From: Agrococcus sediminis
Lineage (GTDB): Bacteria > Actinomycetota > Actinomycetes > Actinomycetales > Microbacteriaceae
Assembly: GCF_007923295.1 (NCBI RefSeq)
Contig: NZ_VOIR01000011.1
Location: forward strand, 62,001-126,000
Direction: 5' to 3'
Length of the DNA stretch: 64,000 nucleotides
Under the pieces are notes generated by a model. It did not search any database. It was not told the origin of the DNA and was given only the letters and a program-made list of their open reading frames with translations. Both the position numbers and the translations under genes were made by a program. This document shows, piece by piece, positions 43,400 to 53,177 of this stretch; position 1 is the stretch's first letter, and each line of letters opens with the position of its first letter.

Positions 43400-44419
43400 T
43401 CAGAGCCCTCTGCGGTTGCGGAGGGAGTCGGCGAAGACGGCGATCGCGATGACCACGCCGACGACGACGTTCTGCCATTCGGTCTGGATGGACATGATGC
43501 GCAGGCCGTTGATCAGCACGCTCATGATGAGCGCGCCGATGAGCGTGCCGACGATCGAGCCGCGGCCGCCGAGCAGCGACGTGCCGCCGATGATCACGGC
43601 CGCGATGGCCTGCAGCTCGTAGCCGACGCCGAGCTGCGGCTGGGCCGAGTCGAGGCGGGCGGCGAGCACGACGCCGGCGATGCCGGTGAACACGCCCGCG
43701 ACGGTGTAGATCGTGACGAGCCAGCGGTTCGTGTTGACGCCCGAGAGCCGCGTCGCCTCCTCGTTCGAGCCGATCGCCACGGTGTAGCGGCCGAAGACGG
43801 TCTTGCTGAGCAGGAAGTAGGCGACCGCCGCGAGGATGAACATGATGAGCACCGCGTTCGGCAGGCTCGGGATGAGCGTGCCGAGGGCGATGTCCTTGAA
43901 GCCGGGCACGCCCGAGAAGTAGATCGGGCGCACGCCCGAGATCACGAGCGCGAGGCCCTGCGCGACCATCATCATCGCGAGGGTCGCGATGAAGGGCGGC
44001 AGCTTCAGGTAGGCGACGTTGATGCCGTTGATGAGGCCCATGAGCGCACCGGTCGCGATGCCGGCGAGCACGCCGAAGATGAGCGGCAGGCCGAGGTTCA
44101 CGGCCACGATGCCGGTCATCACCGCCGCGAGGGTCATGCCCGTGCCGATCGAGAGGTCGATGCCGCCGGTCGTGATGACGAACGTCGTGCCGAGCGCGAG
44201 GATGCCGATCACCGCGGTCGCGAGCAGGATGCCCGAGATGTTCGACCAGGTGAAGAAGTTGTTGCTCGCGATCGAGAAGAACAGCAGCAGCACGACGAGC
44301 GTGCCGAAGGCCAGGCCCTGCTGGAGGCCCTTGCGCCACAGCGCGGCCCGGGCGCCGCGCTCCTTGGCGACGGCCTCGTCGGAGGGCGCGTCGGCGGGGC
44401 TCTGGGTCGTCTGGCTCAT
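43400..44419 (-). CDS. Sugar ABC transporter permease (RbsC-like)
   Basis: 339 residues with about ten hydrophobic segments. The ribose-family motif FVITTGGIDLSIGTGMTLAA lies near residues 85-104 and AAVIIGGTSLLGGRGSIVGT near 278-297. Forms the channel as a homodimer, as only one permease gene is present, unlike the rhamnose importer. 4-bp overlap with the ATPase gene. Confidence 0.92.
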   Translation of the reverse strand: MSQTTQSPADAPSDEAVAKERGARAALWRKGLQQGLAFGTLVVLLLFFSIASNNFFTWSNISGILLATAVIGILALGTTFVITTGGIDLSIGTGMTLAAVMTGIVAVNLGLPLIFGVLAGIATGALMGLINGINVAYLKLPPFIATLAMMMVAQGLALVISGVRPIYFSGVPGFKDIALGTLIPSLPNAVLIMFILAAVAYFLLSKTVFGRYTVAIGSNEEATRLSGVNTNRWLVTIYTVAGVFTGIAGVVLAARLDSAQPQLGVGYELQAIAAVIIGGTSLLGGRGSIVGTLIGALIMSVLINGLRIMSIQTEWQNVVVGVVIAIAVFADSLRNRRGL

Positions 44420-45933
44420 GCTGCTCCCTGCTCATCGGCGACCAGGTGGGTCGCGAACTCCATGATCTTGGCCTGGCTGGCGTCCTCGTTGGCCAGGGTG
44501 CCGGTGACCCGGCCGTTCGCCATCACGACGATGCGGTGCGCGAGGCGCAGCACCTCCGGCAGCTCGCTCGAGATGACGATGATCGACTTGCCCTCCGCGG
44601 CGAGCTTCTGGAGGAGGCGGTAGATCTCCTCCTTCGCGCCGACGTCGATGCCGCGGGTCGGCTCGTCGAAGATGAGGATGTCGCAGTCGCGCGCCAGCCA
44701 CTTGGCGATGACGACCTTCTGCTGGTTGCCGCCCGAGAGCAGCTTCACGACCTGCTCGGTGGAGGGCGTCCTCGTGCGGAGGTCCTTCACGTAGCGCTCG
44801 GCGGTCGTACGCGCCTTGCCCTGCTGCACGACGCCGAGCGGGCCCGTGAACGTGCCCATCGACGCGAGCGCGGTGTTGAAGGTCACGCTCTGCTCGAGCA
44901 TGAGGCCGAGCCGCTTGCGGTCCTCCGAGAGGTACCCGATGCCGTGCCGCACCGCATCCGCGGGCTGCTTGATCGACACCTGCTTGCCGTTGACCTCGAT
45001 CGTGCCGGCGCTGCGCGGGTCGGCGCCGATGATGGCACGGGCGGTCTCGGTGCGGCCGGCGCCCATGAGCCCGGCGAAGCCGAGGATCTCGCCGCGGTGC
45101 AGCTCGAAGCTCACGTCGCGCAGCAGCTGCCGCGTCGACAGGCCCGTCACGCGCAGCACGACCTCGTCGCGCAGGTGCTCGCTCGCCTTCGGCCGCGCCC
45201 CCTCGTCGAGGTGGCGGCCGACCATCATCTCGATGATCGTCGGGACGTCGATCTCGTCGCGCTCGAGCGTGCCGATGTACTCGCCGTCGCGCAGCACGGT
45301 GACGCGGTCGGCGAGGCGCTTCAGCTCCTCCATGCGGTGGGAGATGTAGACGATGCCCGTGCCCTTGGCCTTCAGGCTCTCGATGAGGCCGATGAGCGTC
45401 TCGACCTCGGTGTCGGTCAGCGCGCTCGTCGGCTCGTCCATGATCAGCACCCGGGCGTCGAACGAGAGCGCCTTGGCGATCTCGACCATCTGCTGCTTCG
45501 CGACCGTCAGGTCGCCGACGCGCTGCTTGGCGTCGAGCTTGATGCCGAGGTCGTCGAGCAGCTGCTGGGCCTTCCGGTTGAGGCCGCGCTCGTCGAGGAA
45601 CGGCCCCTTGCGCGGCTCGCGGCCGATGTAGATGTTCTGCGCGACCGAGAGGTCGGGCATCAGGTTCATCTCCTGGTGGATGATGCTGATGCCGAGCGCC
45701 TGCGCGGCCGCGGGGCCGGGGATCTCGACCTCCTGGCCGTCGACGCGGATCGAGCCCGTGTCGCGCTGGTAGATGCCCGAGAGGATCTTCATGAGCGTCG
45801 ACTTGCCGGCGCCGTTCTCGCCGACCAGCACGAGCACCTCGCCGGAGTGCAGGCTGAACTGCACCTCGTGGAGCGCCCGGACGCCCGGGAAGCTCTTGCT
45901 GATGCCCTCGACCTCGAGGAGCGCTGCTGTCAC
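44416..45933 (-). CDS. Sugar ABC transporter ATP-binding protein (tandem ATPase, RbsA-like)
   Basis: 505 residues, two ABC domains. Domain 1: GENGAGKSTLMKILSG (Walker A, about residue 37), VAKQQMVEIAKALS (signature region), VLIMDEPTSALTDTEV (Walker B). Domain 2 from about residue 260: degenerate GLMGAGRTETARAI, then LLSGGNQQKVVIAKWLARD and ILIFDEPTRGIDVGAKEE. First gene of the importer operon. It drives uptake of an unidentified sugar through the downstream RbsC-like permease. Confidence 0.94.
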   Translation of the reverse strand: MTAALLEVEGISKSFPGVRALHEVQFSLHSGEVLVLVGENGAGKSTLMKILSGIYQRDTGSIRVDGQEVEIPGPAAAQALGISIIHQEMNLMPDLSVAQNIYIGREPRKGPFLDERGLNRKAQQLLDDLGIKLDAKQRVGDLTVAKQQMVEIAKALSFDARVLIMDEPTSALTDTEVETLIGLIESLKAKGTGIVYISHRMEELKRLADRVTVLRDGEYIGTLERDEIDVPTIIEMMVGRHLDEGARPKASEHLRDEVVLRVTGLSTRQLLRDVSFELHRGEILGFAGLMGAGRTETARAIIGADPRSAGTIEVNGKQVSIKQPADAVRHGIGYLSEDRKRLGLMLEQSVTFNTALASMGTFTGPLGVVQQGKARTTAERYVKDLRTRTPSTEQVVKLLSGGNQQKVVIAKWLARDCDILIFDEPTRGIDVGAKEEIYRLLQKLAAEGKSIIVISSELPEVLRLAHRIVVMANGRVTGTLANEDASQAKIMEFATHLVADEQGAA

Positions 45934-46024
45934 GTCGTACCTGCTTCGTTGGAGGACTCTGCTGACTTCCGACTGCCGGAAAGATCCGACCTATGATGCC
46001 CACACTGGCGCATCCACCGCAAGT

Positions 46025-46041
46025 TGTATCTGAATGTATCT
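46025..46041. promoter_or_regulatory. Direct repeat upstream of the ABC importer operon (possible operator)
   Basis: TGTATCT occurs twice, 10 bases apart start to start, about one helical turn, in the AT-richest part of the 257-base gap before the ATPase gene. This differs from the GTAATGACAGG and AGATCGGATGTT motifs, so the importer may have its own regulator. The rest of the gap holds no gene that I can see. Confidence 0.4.
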
Positions 46042-46134
46042 AACGCTGCGCCGTCGCGCTACTTCCGCTCCATCACGAGCGGATAACGGTTCGATCACGG
46101 CGTCCCGCCGCGCGGCATCGCCGTCGGCGCGGAA

Positions 46135-46163
46135 CGGCCGGTCGGAAGACATCCGACCGGCCG
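46135..46163 (-). terminator. Terminator after the isomerase gene
   Basis: CGGCCGGTCGGA and TCCGACCGGCCG, a perfect 12-bp stem with an AGACA loop, 27 bases beyond the isomerase stop in its direction of reading. Confidence 0.85.
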
Positions 46164-46190
46164 CCTCCGGCGACGTGGCGCTGTGCCGGC

Positions 46191-47828
46191 TCAGAGCGCG
46201 ACGTCGCCGCAGAGGTGCACCTCGAGCCCCATGCCCGCGAACATGGCGGCCTTCGCCGCGAGGGCGCGGTCGGCCGCCTCGGCGTCGGGCGCGTACGCCA
46301 CCTGGATGTGGTTCGACTTGTGCCGGGCCATCAGCTGGTCGCGGCTCACGCCGTGCAGCACGGCGTGCATGATCGGCCACTGGTGGTCGGTCGAGTCGAG
46401 CCGGCGCTGGGTCTCCTCCTCGGGGAGCTCGACCACGTGCGCGCGGCCGATGTCGGCGTGCAGCGCGCCGTCCATGACGAACACCCGCGACCAGACGATC
46501 TCGCCCGGCTTCGAGACGCCCGAGAGCGTGCCTCCGCCCTTCGGGAAGAACATCGGCACCTGGCGCATCGAGTACGAGCGGTCGTAGCCGCCGTTGTGGC
46601 TCGCGGGCACCGACCCCGAGATCTCGAAGACCCAGACGAACTCGCCGTCGTACTCCTCGCCCCAGCGGATGTCGTGCAGCGTCGTGGCCGGGTCGAAGCC
46701 CATCGCGGTCCAGACCCGGTTGGTGACGAGCGCATCCACCGCCACGCCCTCGTCGACCTCGTTGAAGTGCGGCAGCGGCGCCCCGGCCCAGAGCTCGCGC
46801 TCGCCGTCGCGCGAGCGCACCGGCGGGCGCTCGACGTTGTTGAGGAGGCCCTCCGCGAGGTCGGAGGCGGCGCACTGGTCCTTGAGGCCCTGCTGGTACT
46901 GGATGCCGATCGCGTCGACGCCGTAGTCGTCGCCGATGCGGAGCGCCGCGATGTACATGCGCATCTGGCTGAGCACCTGCTCGCGCGTGAGCTCGGTCGC
47001 GTCGTCCTGGCCCCAGTGGAAGGTCAGCCCAGCCTGCTCGAGCCAGGTCAGCGCGGCCTCGGCCTCGGCGTCGGGCACGAGCGCCATCTCGGCGAGCAGC
47101 GCGCTCTGCGAGAGGCGCTCCTTGTAGATGCCGGTGGGGTTCAGCATCTCGTCGTCGATGATGGCGTTGTACATGCCCATGCAGCCCTCGTCGAAGATGC
47201 CGATGACCGCGTGGTCGTCGCGCAGCTGCTCGGCCAGCGCGGTGCCGAGGCGCGCCTCGTCGCTGTCGGGGACGGCGCCGAGGTCGCGCACGTGCGACGT
47301 GTCGTGCTCGATGCTGCCGGTCTCGAGCCACTCGCCGAGCTTCGTGCGCGCCCACTCATCGGTGAAGTCGCGGCTCCACAGGATCGAGTGCTCGATCTCG
47401 GCCTTCGTGAGGCTCGCCGTCAGGTTGAGCAGGCCCACGAGCCCGGGGTACTGACCCTCCCAGTTGGCGACGATGAGGATGGGCCCGCGGTGGGCGCGGA
47501 GCCCTGCGAGCACGTGGTGGCTGTACTGCCAGACGGCGTCGACGACCACGACCGGCGCGTCCTTCGGCACCGACCGGAAGACCTCGATGCCCCGCGCCTG
47601 CGAGTCGATGAAGCCGTGCCCCGTCTCGGGGTCGACGCCGTGGGCGCGCTCGGTCTCCCAGCCGTGCGCGGCGAACGCCTCCCGCACCTGCTCCTCGAAC
47701 GCCTGCTGCGCGGGCCAGCACGTGGTGTTGGCGGCGAGCCGCAGGTCGCCGGAGGCGACGGTGTAGACGGTGGTGGGCGCGGCCTCCGGCCAGGTGCGGC
47801 GCTCGGGGATGGCGTAGGCGGTGGTCAT
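46191..47828 (-). CDS. L-fucose/L-arabinose isomerase family protein
   Basis: 545 residues of the FucI/AraA-type ketol isomerase superfamily. Recognisable segments are GPILIVANWEGQYPGLVGLLN, AVIGIFDEGCMGMYNAII with metal-site acids, VDAIGIQYQQGLKDQCAASDLAEG and the C-terminal GEIVWSRVFV. It interconverts an aldose (L-fucose, D-arabinose or a relative) and its ketose. Downstream of, and 10 bases from, an FGGY kinase gene, so the pair forms an isomerase-kinase route. The promoter of this pair shares a 12-mer with the L-fucose oxidation operon, which favours L-fucose or a sterically similar sugar such as D-arabinose or L-galactose. Confidence 0.85.
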   Translation of the reverse strand: MTTAYAIPERRTWPEAAPTTVYTVASGDLRLAANTTCWPAQQAFEEQVREAFAAHGWETERAHGVDPETGHGFIDSQARGIEVFRSVPKDAPVVVVDAVWQYSHHVLAGLRAHRGPILIVANWEGQYPGLVGLLNLTASLTKAEIEHSILWSRDFTDEWARTKLGEWLETGSIEHDTSHVRDLGAVPDSDEARLGTALAEQLRDDHAVIGIFDEGCMGMYNAIIDDEMLNPTGIYKERLSQSALLAEMALVPDAEAEAALTWLEQAGLTFHWGQDDATELTREQVLSQMRMYIAALRIGDDYGVDAIGIQYQQGLKDQCAASDLAEGLLNNVERPPVRSRDGERELWAGAPLPHFNEVDEGVAVDALVTNRVWTAMGFDPATTLHDIRWGEEYDGEFVWVFEISGSVPASHNGGYDRSYSMRQVPMFFPKGGGTLSGVSKPGEIVWSRVFVMDGALHADIGRAHVVELPEEETQRRLDSTDHQWPIMHAVLHGVSRDQLMARHKSNHIQVAYAPDAEAADRALAAKAAMFAGMGLEVHLCGDVAL

Positions 47829-47838
47829 GTCGGTCCTC

Positions 47839-49326
47839 TCAGTGGGCGTCGGTGCGACGCGAGTCGATGAGTGCGTGGGCGATGTCGCGGGTGGCGGGGT
47901 AGAGGTCGCGGTACAGGCCGTACAGGCGGCCGTATGCCGCGTGCCGGCCCGGGTCGGGCTCGACGATGTGCGACGGCGGGTTCCATTCGTCGATCTCGGG
48001 CGTACCGACGAGGCCTGCGGCGAGGAACGCGGCACCGAAGCTGGCCCCCACGGTCACGCTCGGCAGCACCTGGGGCAGGCCCGTGACGTCCGAGACGATC
48101 TGGGTCCAGAGGCCGCCGGTCGTGCCGCCGCCGATCGCGACGACCCGCTCGATGCGCGTGCCGGCCTCGCGCATGACCTCGATGTTGTGGCGCACGCCGA
48201 AGGCGGTGGCCTCGAGCGCGGCGCGGTACAGGTCGCCGGCGATCGTCTCGAGGCTGAGGCCGACGACGACGCCCCGGGCGTCCGGATCCTGCACGGGCGT
48301 GCGCTCGCCGGCGAAGTACGGCAGCATCAGCAGGCCGCGCGCACCGAGCCCGCTCTCGGCCGCCTCGCGCGTGAGCGTCGCGTAGTCGCTCCCGGCGACG
48401 AGGTCGCGGATCCAGGTCGTGATCGCGCCGGAGGTGGCCATGCCGCCGGCGAGCGAGTAGGAGCCGGCGCCGACGCCCCGCGTCGTCCACATGCCCGGGG
48501 CGCTCGGCCGCGCATCCGTCGTCGCGATGAGGAACATCGTCGTCCCGTACATGAGCATGAGGTCGCCGCTGCGGGTGGCGCCCGCGCTGACCGCCTCGGT
48601 CCAGGCGTCGATCGTGCCGAGCGCGACGGGGATGCCCTCGGGGAGGCCCGTCTCGCACGCCGCCTCGGCCGTGACGACCCCGGCGGCCTCGGCCGGCAGC
48701 GCGAGCCGCGGCTGGGCGATGCCGGGGGCGACGGCCTCCCACGCGCGGTCGTCCCAGGTCGCGGCGTCGAGGTCGTAGAGCGGCCAGCACTGGCTCGCCG
48801 AGTGGTGGTCGAGCAGCAGCTCGCCCGTGAGGCGGAGCGCGAGGAACGACGCGGGCATGGCGAGCGACTCGGCCCGCGCGTAGGCCTCGGGCTCGTGCTC
48901 GCGGATCCAGGCGATCTTCGGCCCCGCGGCCTGCGAGGTCAGGGCGCTGCCGCCGAGGGCGATGATCGCCTCGGCGCCGAGCTCGGCGGTGATGCGCTCG
49001 ATCTGCTCGCCGGCCCGCGAGTCGACGCCGTAGAGGATGGCCGGGCGCACGGGCGCGCCGGCGCCGTCGAGCAGCGCGACGCACGGGCCCATGCCGCTCA
49101 CGCCCACCGCGACCGGCTCGGCGTCGGGCACCGCGGCGAGCAGCTCGCGCACGATCGAGACGAGCTCGCTCCACCACCGCTCGGCATCCATCTCGACGTG
49201 GCCGGGTGCAGGCCGGTCGACGGTGTGCTCGCGGACGGCGGTCGCGAGCACGGCGCCCGATCCGTCGACGAGCACGCCCTTCGTGCTGGACGTGCCGACG
49301 TCGACCCCGAGGGTGGCGCTGATCAT
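47839..49326 (-). CDS. FGGY family carbohydrate kinase (xylulokinase/ribulokinase-like)
   Basis: 495 residues. [19 protein letters not shown] (phosphate loop, residues 4-22), [55 protein letters not shown] and [21 protein letters not shown] give both FGGY domains. ATG has GGAG eight bases upstream. First gene of the isomerase/kinase operon; the upstream region holds the AGATCGGATGTT element. It phosphorylates the ketose made by the isomerase, probably at C5 or C1. No dedicated ketose-phosphate aldolase is in this operon; the class II aldolase at 15.8-16.6 kb is the nearest candidate. Confidence 0.88.
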   Translation of the reverse strand: MISATLGVDVGTSSTKGVLVDGSGAVLATAVREHTVDRPAPGHVEMDAERWWSELVSIVRELLAAVPDAEPVAVGVSGMGPCVALLDGAGAPVRPAILYGVDSRAGEQIERITAELGAEAIIALGGSALTSQAAGPKIAWIREHEPEAYARAESLAMPASFLALRLTGELLLDHHSASQCWPLYDLDAATWDDRAWEAVAPGIAQPRLALPAEAAGVVTAEAACETGLPEGIPVALGTIDAWTEAVSAGATRSGDLMLMYGTTMFLIATTDARPSAPGMWTTRGVGAGSYSLAGGMATSGAITTWIRDLVAGSDYATLTREAAESGLGARGLLMLPYFAGERTPVQDPDARGVVVGLSLETIAGDLYRAALEATAFGVRHNIEVMREAGTRIERVVAIGGGTTGGLWTQIVSDVTGLPQVLPSVTVGASFGAAFLAAGLVGTPEIDEWNPPSHIVEPDPGRHAAYGRLYGLYRDLYPATRDIAHALIDSRRTDAH

Positions 49327-49362
49327 GTGCGAGCTCCTTCGATCCGCGCTCTAGCGTGCCAG

Positions 49363-49383
49363 AGATCGGATGTTCGCGCATCC
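49363..49383 (-). promoter_or_regulatory. Operator of the isomerase/kinase operon
   Basis: AGATCGGATGTT (49363-49374) is identical to the 12-mer in the L-fucose promoter at 31828; GCATCC follows 4 bases later, giving a GGATG/CATCC inverted repeat. Another TCGGATG lies at 49452. The 185-base gap otherwise shows no gene. Confidence 0.6.
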
Positions 49384-49511
49384 ATGCCGCCGGCGCGCGC
49401 GGCTCTCGCCCGTCGAGTCGGAGGGCGGCGCTCCATGTAGACGAGCGAAGGTCGGATGGTTCGCCGTCGCGTGGCGACTCGTCTTGTCGCGGCGCCGATC
49501 GCGCCGCTCGG

Positions 49512-51188
49512 CTAGAGCGAGAGGGTGCGGGGCTCCGCGGCCTCGACGGGACGATCGCGCTCCCACGGCGCCGGGATCGGGAAGTAGTGCTCGAGGAACT
49601 CGCGCACCGCGCGGGTGCGCTCCTCCACCGAGATCTCGGGGAACGAGCCGTCGTTGAGGCAGAACATGTCCTGGTCGCGCTTGCGCAGCAGCCGCTCCAT
49701 GGCCGGCAGCGCCTTCCGCAGCGTCGTCTCGATGTACTGCACCTTCGCGGCGGTCTGCTGCACCGCCCGGCCCGTCACGAGCGCGTAGTAGTGGTACAGC
49801 GAGTTCGTCACCGAGATGTCGGTCGCCGAGCGGAAGCGCGCGGCCGTCGTGCGCCGGAAGTCCTCGGGGAACTCCGCCTCGAGCTCGGCCATGACGCTGC
49901 GGCGCAGCGGCGCCGCGCAGTGCTCGAGATGCCGCGTCGTCACCGCGCCGAAGCGCTCCCGCAGGAGCCGGCGGTTCGAGCGCGCCGCGTTGTCGTGGCC
50001 CGAGCGCTCCGGGTGGGTCTCCCCCAGCCCGATGCGGGTGGTCGCCTCGACGAACTTCGTGATGCCGCCGGGCGAGAAGAACAGGTCGGGCTTGAGCGCG
50101 CGCCCGAAGAACATGTCGTCGTTGGAGTACAGGAAGTGCTCGCTCAGGCCCTCGATGCGGTGCAGCTGCGCCTCGACCGCGTGCGAGTTGTGGGTCGGCA
50201 GCACCGACGGGTCGGCGAACATCGCCTCGGCCGGCACGAGCGTCACCCGCGGGTGCTCGGCGAGCCACGCCGGCGCCGGCGAGTCGGTGGCGATGAAGAT
50301 GCGGCGGATCCACGGCGCGTACATGTGCACCGAGCGCAGCGCGTACTTCAGCTCGTCGATCTGCCGGAAGCGCGCCTCGGAGTCGTCGCCCTCCCCCACG
50401 ACGTACGCCTGCATCCGCTTCGCCCGCTCGCGCTGGAAGTCGTCGCTCGATCCGTCGACCCAGGAGAAGACGATGTCGATGTCGAAGGTGACGTCGCTCG
50501 CGAGCGGCTCCCACATGTCCTGGATCGTCTGCCACTCGCGGCCGTAGCGCACCACGGTGGCGTCGATCGCCTCGTGGCGCGGCATCGTCGCGCGCATGAC
50601 GGCGTTGGGCAGCGGCGCCACGATCGTGTCGTCGCCGAAGCGCCACAGCTCGAGCTGCACGGCGGTCTCGCGCCCGTACCGCAGGCGCCCGGCGGGCTCG
50701 ACGCGCGGCCGGTACACGCGCATCGCGGATGCCTTGCGGTGCCCGGCGAGGCGGCCGTCGGCGAGCAGCACGGGACCGTGGTGCGCAGCCTTCGCTGGCG
50801 CGATCGCCTCGGCGTAGAAGGGCTCGTCGGCGAAGGCGCCCGCGAGCACCGCCGCGAGCTGCTTGCGTCGCGCGCGGTCGACGGCGACGATCGGCCGGCC
50901 GTCGTCGTCGCGCACGAGCAGGAACGGGATGTCGGCCGCGTCGAGCGCCGCGCCGAGCGCGAGGAGGTCCTCGACCATCGACTCGTGCGGCGTGCTGTGG
51001 CCGTTCGCGAGCGCGTACCGGCCCTTGCGCACCACCACGTCGTCGCGGTCGAACCGGCCGAAGCGCCCGCCCGAGGGCACGAGCACGAGCTCGGGCGCGT
51101 CGGAGACGCGGATGCCGGGCTCTGCGTGGGGGTCGGAGCGCGAGAACGCGCTCGCGGCACCGGGGCCGTGCTCTCGCTCGCTGCTCAC
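49512..51188 (-). CDS. Stealth family protein (capsular polysaccharide phosphotransferase type)
   Basis: 558 residues. The four Stealth regions appear in order: [20 protein letters not shown] (CR1, about residues 240-259), [19 protein letters not shown] (CR2, about 272-290), [18 protein letters not shown] (CR3, about 345-362) and the C-terminal DMFCLND-like CR4 segment near 520. Stealth enzymes transfer sugar-1-phosphate units to build phosphoglycan surface polymers. The N-terminal 230 residues form a less conserved domain. GTG 51188 is chosen as the first start beyond the conserved region; the ribosome site is weak. No other capsule or glycan gene is adjacent. Confidence 0.88.
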   Translation of the reverse strand: MSSEREHGPGAASAFSRSDPHAEPGIRVSDAPELVLVPSGGRFGRFDRDDVVVRKGRYALANGHSTPHESMVEDLLALGAALDAADIPFLLVRDDDGRPIVAVDRARRKQLAAVLAGAFADEPFYAEAIAPAKAAHHGPVLLADGRLAGHRKASAMRVYRPRVEPAGRLRYGRETAVQLELWRFGDDTIVAPLPNAVMRATMPRHEAIDATVVRYGREWQTIQDMWEPLASDVTFDIDIVFSWVDGSSDDFQRERAKRMQAYVVGEGDDSEARFRQIDELKYALRSVHMYAPWIRRIFIATDSPAPAWLAEHPRVTLVPAEAMFADPSVLPTHNSHAVEAQLHRIEGLSEHFLYSNDDMFFGRALKPDLFFSPGGITKFVEATTRIGLGETHPERSGHDNAARSNRRLLRERFGAVTTRHLEHCAAPLRRSVMAELEAEFPEDFRRTTAARFRSATDISVTNSLYHYYALVTGRAVQQTAAKVQYIETTLRKALPAMERLLRKRDQDMFCLNDGSFPEISVEERTRAVREFLEHYFPIPAPWERDRPVEAAEPRTLSL

Positions 51189-51359
51189 GTCTGGAAGGGC
51201 TCCTGCCTCTGGGGGACGCCTCCATGGTACTGCCGGGGCCCCTGGCCCCATCGGGCGCCGTTCGACCTGCATACACGCCGCGTTCACGCCACGTTCTCGG
51301 GCACGTGCTGGGCTAGCGTTCCAGCAGTGCCCGACGCTGCGCACGAACCGAGAGATCGG

Positions 51360-52283
51360 ATGGGACGACCCGTGACACACCGCACGGCCGAGCACCCCCG
51401 GCCGGACCACTTCCTCCTCCACATCTCCGACACGCACCTGCTCGCCGGCGGCGGCAGCCTCTACGGCCGGGTGCCGAGCGAGCAGCACCTGCGGCGGCTC
51501 TTCGCCGAGTTCGAGGCATCCGGCGCCCGTCCCGACGCGATCGTCTTCACCGGCGACCTCGCCGATCACGGCGAGCCGGACGCCTACCGGCGGCTCCGCG
51601 CGATCGTCGACCCCGTCGCGGCCGACCTCGGCGCGCGCGTCGTGTGGGTGATGGGCAACCACGACGACCGGCGCGCGTTCCGCGCCGAGCTGCTCGACGA
51701 GCCCGCCTCCGACGCGCCCGTCGACTCGGTCGTCGAGCTCGACGGCCTCCGCATCATCACCCTCGACTCCACCGTGCCGGGCTTCCACCACGGCGCCGTC
51801 TCCCCCGCGCAGCGCGCGTGGCTCGCCGAGGTGCTCGCGACGCGCGCGCCGCACGGCACGATCCTCGCGATGCACCACCCGCCGGTGCCGAGCGTGCTCG
51901 ACCTCGCCGTGTCGGTCGAGCTGCGCGATCAGGCCAACCTCGCCGAGGTGCTCGCCGGCTCCGATGTGCGCGCGATCCTCGCGGGGCACCTGCACTACTC
52001 CTCGACGGCGACCTTCGCCGGCATCCCCGTCTCGGTCGCATCCGCCACCTGCTACACGCAGGACCTCAACGTGCCGGTCGGCGGCACCCGCGGCCGCGAC
52101 GGGGCGCGCGCCTTCAACCTCGTGCACGTCTACCCGACGACGGTGCTGCACTCGGTCGTGCCGCTCGGCGAGTTCCCCGCGCTCGACTGGATCGACTCCG
52201 TCGAGACCGAGCGGCGGCTCGCCGATGCGGGGTTCCGCATCGCGCCCGCGACGCGATCGGCCGGCCAGCTCGTCGACGCCTGA
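51360..52283 (+). CDS. Metallophosphoesterase (CpdA/GpdQ-like phosphodiesterase)
   Basis: 307 residues. All five metallophosphoesterase motifs are visible: [38 protein letters not shown] and AGHLHYSST, the binuclear metal ligands of class III cyclic-nucleotide/glycerophosphodiester phosphodiesterases. ATG 51360 has GAGAG about five bases upstream; GTG 51372 is the alternative. No signal peptide, so cytoplasmic. It may hydrolyse cAMP or glycerophosphodiesters. Single gene, divergent from the Stealth gene across a 171-base gap that includes a small GGGGCC/GGCCCC hairpin at 51235-51249. Confidence 0.9.
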   Translation: MGRPVTHRTAEHPRPDHFLLHISDTHLLAGGGSLYGRVPSEQHLRRLFAEFEASGARPDAIVFTGDLADHGEPDAYRRLRAIVDPVAADLGARVVWVMGNHDDRRAFRAELLDEPASDAPVDSVVELDGLRIITLDSTVPGFHHGAVSPAQRAWLAEVLATRAPHGTILAMHHPPVPSVLDLAVSVELRDQANLAEVLAGSDVRAILAGHLHYSSTATFAGIPVSVASATCYTQDLNVPVGGTRGRDGARAFNLVHVYPTTVLHSVVPLGEFPALDWIDSVETERRLADAGFRIAPATRSAGQLVDA

Positions 52284-52311
52284 GGCGGCGACCGCCGGCC
52301 GGGCGCCGTGC

Positions 52312-53151
52312 TCAGGCCAGCCGCGCCTCGATCGTCACCGCGTCGGTGACGGTCACCTGCACGTCGTCGACGCGGATGCCCTCCGGCAGCTCCGAGGCGA
52401 GGTCGATGCGCCGCCCCTCGAACCGCTCGATGCGGCCGCGGGCGGCGCTCAGCATCGCCGCGACGAGCGGGTTGCCGCTGTCGACGTGGATGTCGGTCAG
52501 CGTCACGCCCATGCGGTCGTCGATCGAGGCGCTCGCCGAGCCGCGCACCGAGGCGCCGAGCAGCCCCTTCCGCACCTTGCCGTCGAGCGTCAGCCGCAGG
52601 TCGCGCGGCCCCGTCGCCTCGACGTCGATGTCGAGCCGCGACACCGAGATGCCCCGCTCGGCGAGCGCCGACTCGGCGAGCCCCAGCACGGCGCGGCCCA
52701 GCTGCTCCTTCGGCACCGAGACGCGCGCGTGCCCGTGCAGCGGCCGGGCGGCGCTCGGCCGCCCGAGCTCGACCGCGAGCTCGCGGTTGTCGGTCTCGAT
52801 CCAGGCGAAGGGCACGTCGGCGAGGCTCGCCTCGAGCGTCACCTCGGCGCCCGAGACGCGCATCGGGTCGGCGTGCACGCGCAGGTCGCGCAGCACGGCC
52901 GGCTCGCGCGCGACGGTCGCCCCCTGCGGCTCGAGCCGCACGCGGTCGCGGTCGTGCTCGCCCGCGAGCACGAAGCCCGTGAGGTCGAGGTGCAGCCGCA
53001 CGACGTCGGCGCCGTCGAGCTCGGCCTCGATGCCGGAGGTGCACGCGATGCCCGCCGGCTCCGCCGCGATCACGAGGGTGCGGATGCGCTTGGCGAGCTG
53101 GGCGCCGTCGGTCGGTCGGGGCGCGCGCCCGAGGAGGATGCTGTCAGCCAC
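52312..53151 (-). CDS. DUF2993 / LmeA-like lipid-binding protein
   Basis: 279 residues of mostly beta structure. Repeating patterns such as GISVSRLDIDVEATGPRDLR and GVTLTDIHVDSGNPLVAAML fit the DUF2993 (LmeA, phospholipid-binding) superfamily of actinobacteria. GTG 53151 is the start. Oddity: there is no signal peptide or membrane anchor, while most relatives are secreted or anchored. Convergent with the phosphoesterase (28-base gap) and 26 bases downstream of the SRPBCC gene, so the two may be co-transcribed. Function uncertain. Confidence 0.65.
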   Translation of the reverse strand: MADSILLGRAPRPTDGAQLAKRIRTLVIAAEPAGIACTSGIEAELDGADVVRLHLDLTGFVLAGEHDRDRVRLEPQGATVAREPAVLRDLRVHADPMRVSGAEVTLEASLADVPFAWIETDNRELAVELGRPSAARPLHGHARVSVPKEQLGRAVLGLAESALAERGISVSRLDIDVEATGPRDLRLTLDGKVRKGLLGASVRGSASASIDDRMGVTLTDIHVDSGNPLVAAMLSAARGRIERFEGRRIDLASELPEGIRVDDVQVTVTDAVTIEARLA

Positions 53152-53177
53152 CCCGCGAGCCTACGCCGGATCGCCCG

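Noticed and set aside
51360-51366. TCGGATG at the metallophosphoesterase start as another fucose-type operator
   Set aside because: It overlaps the ATG, lacks the TT and the second arm, and the gene has no link to sugar catabolism.
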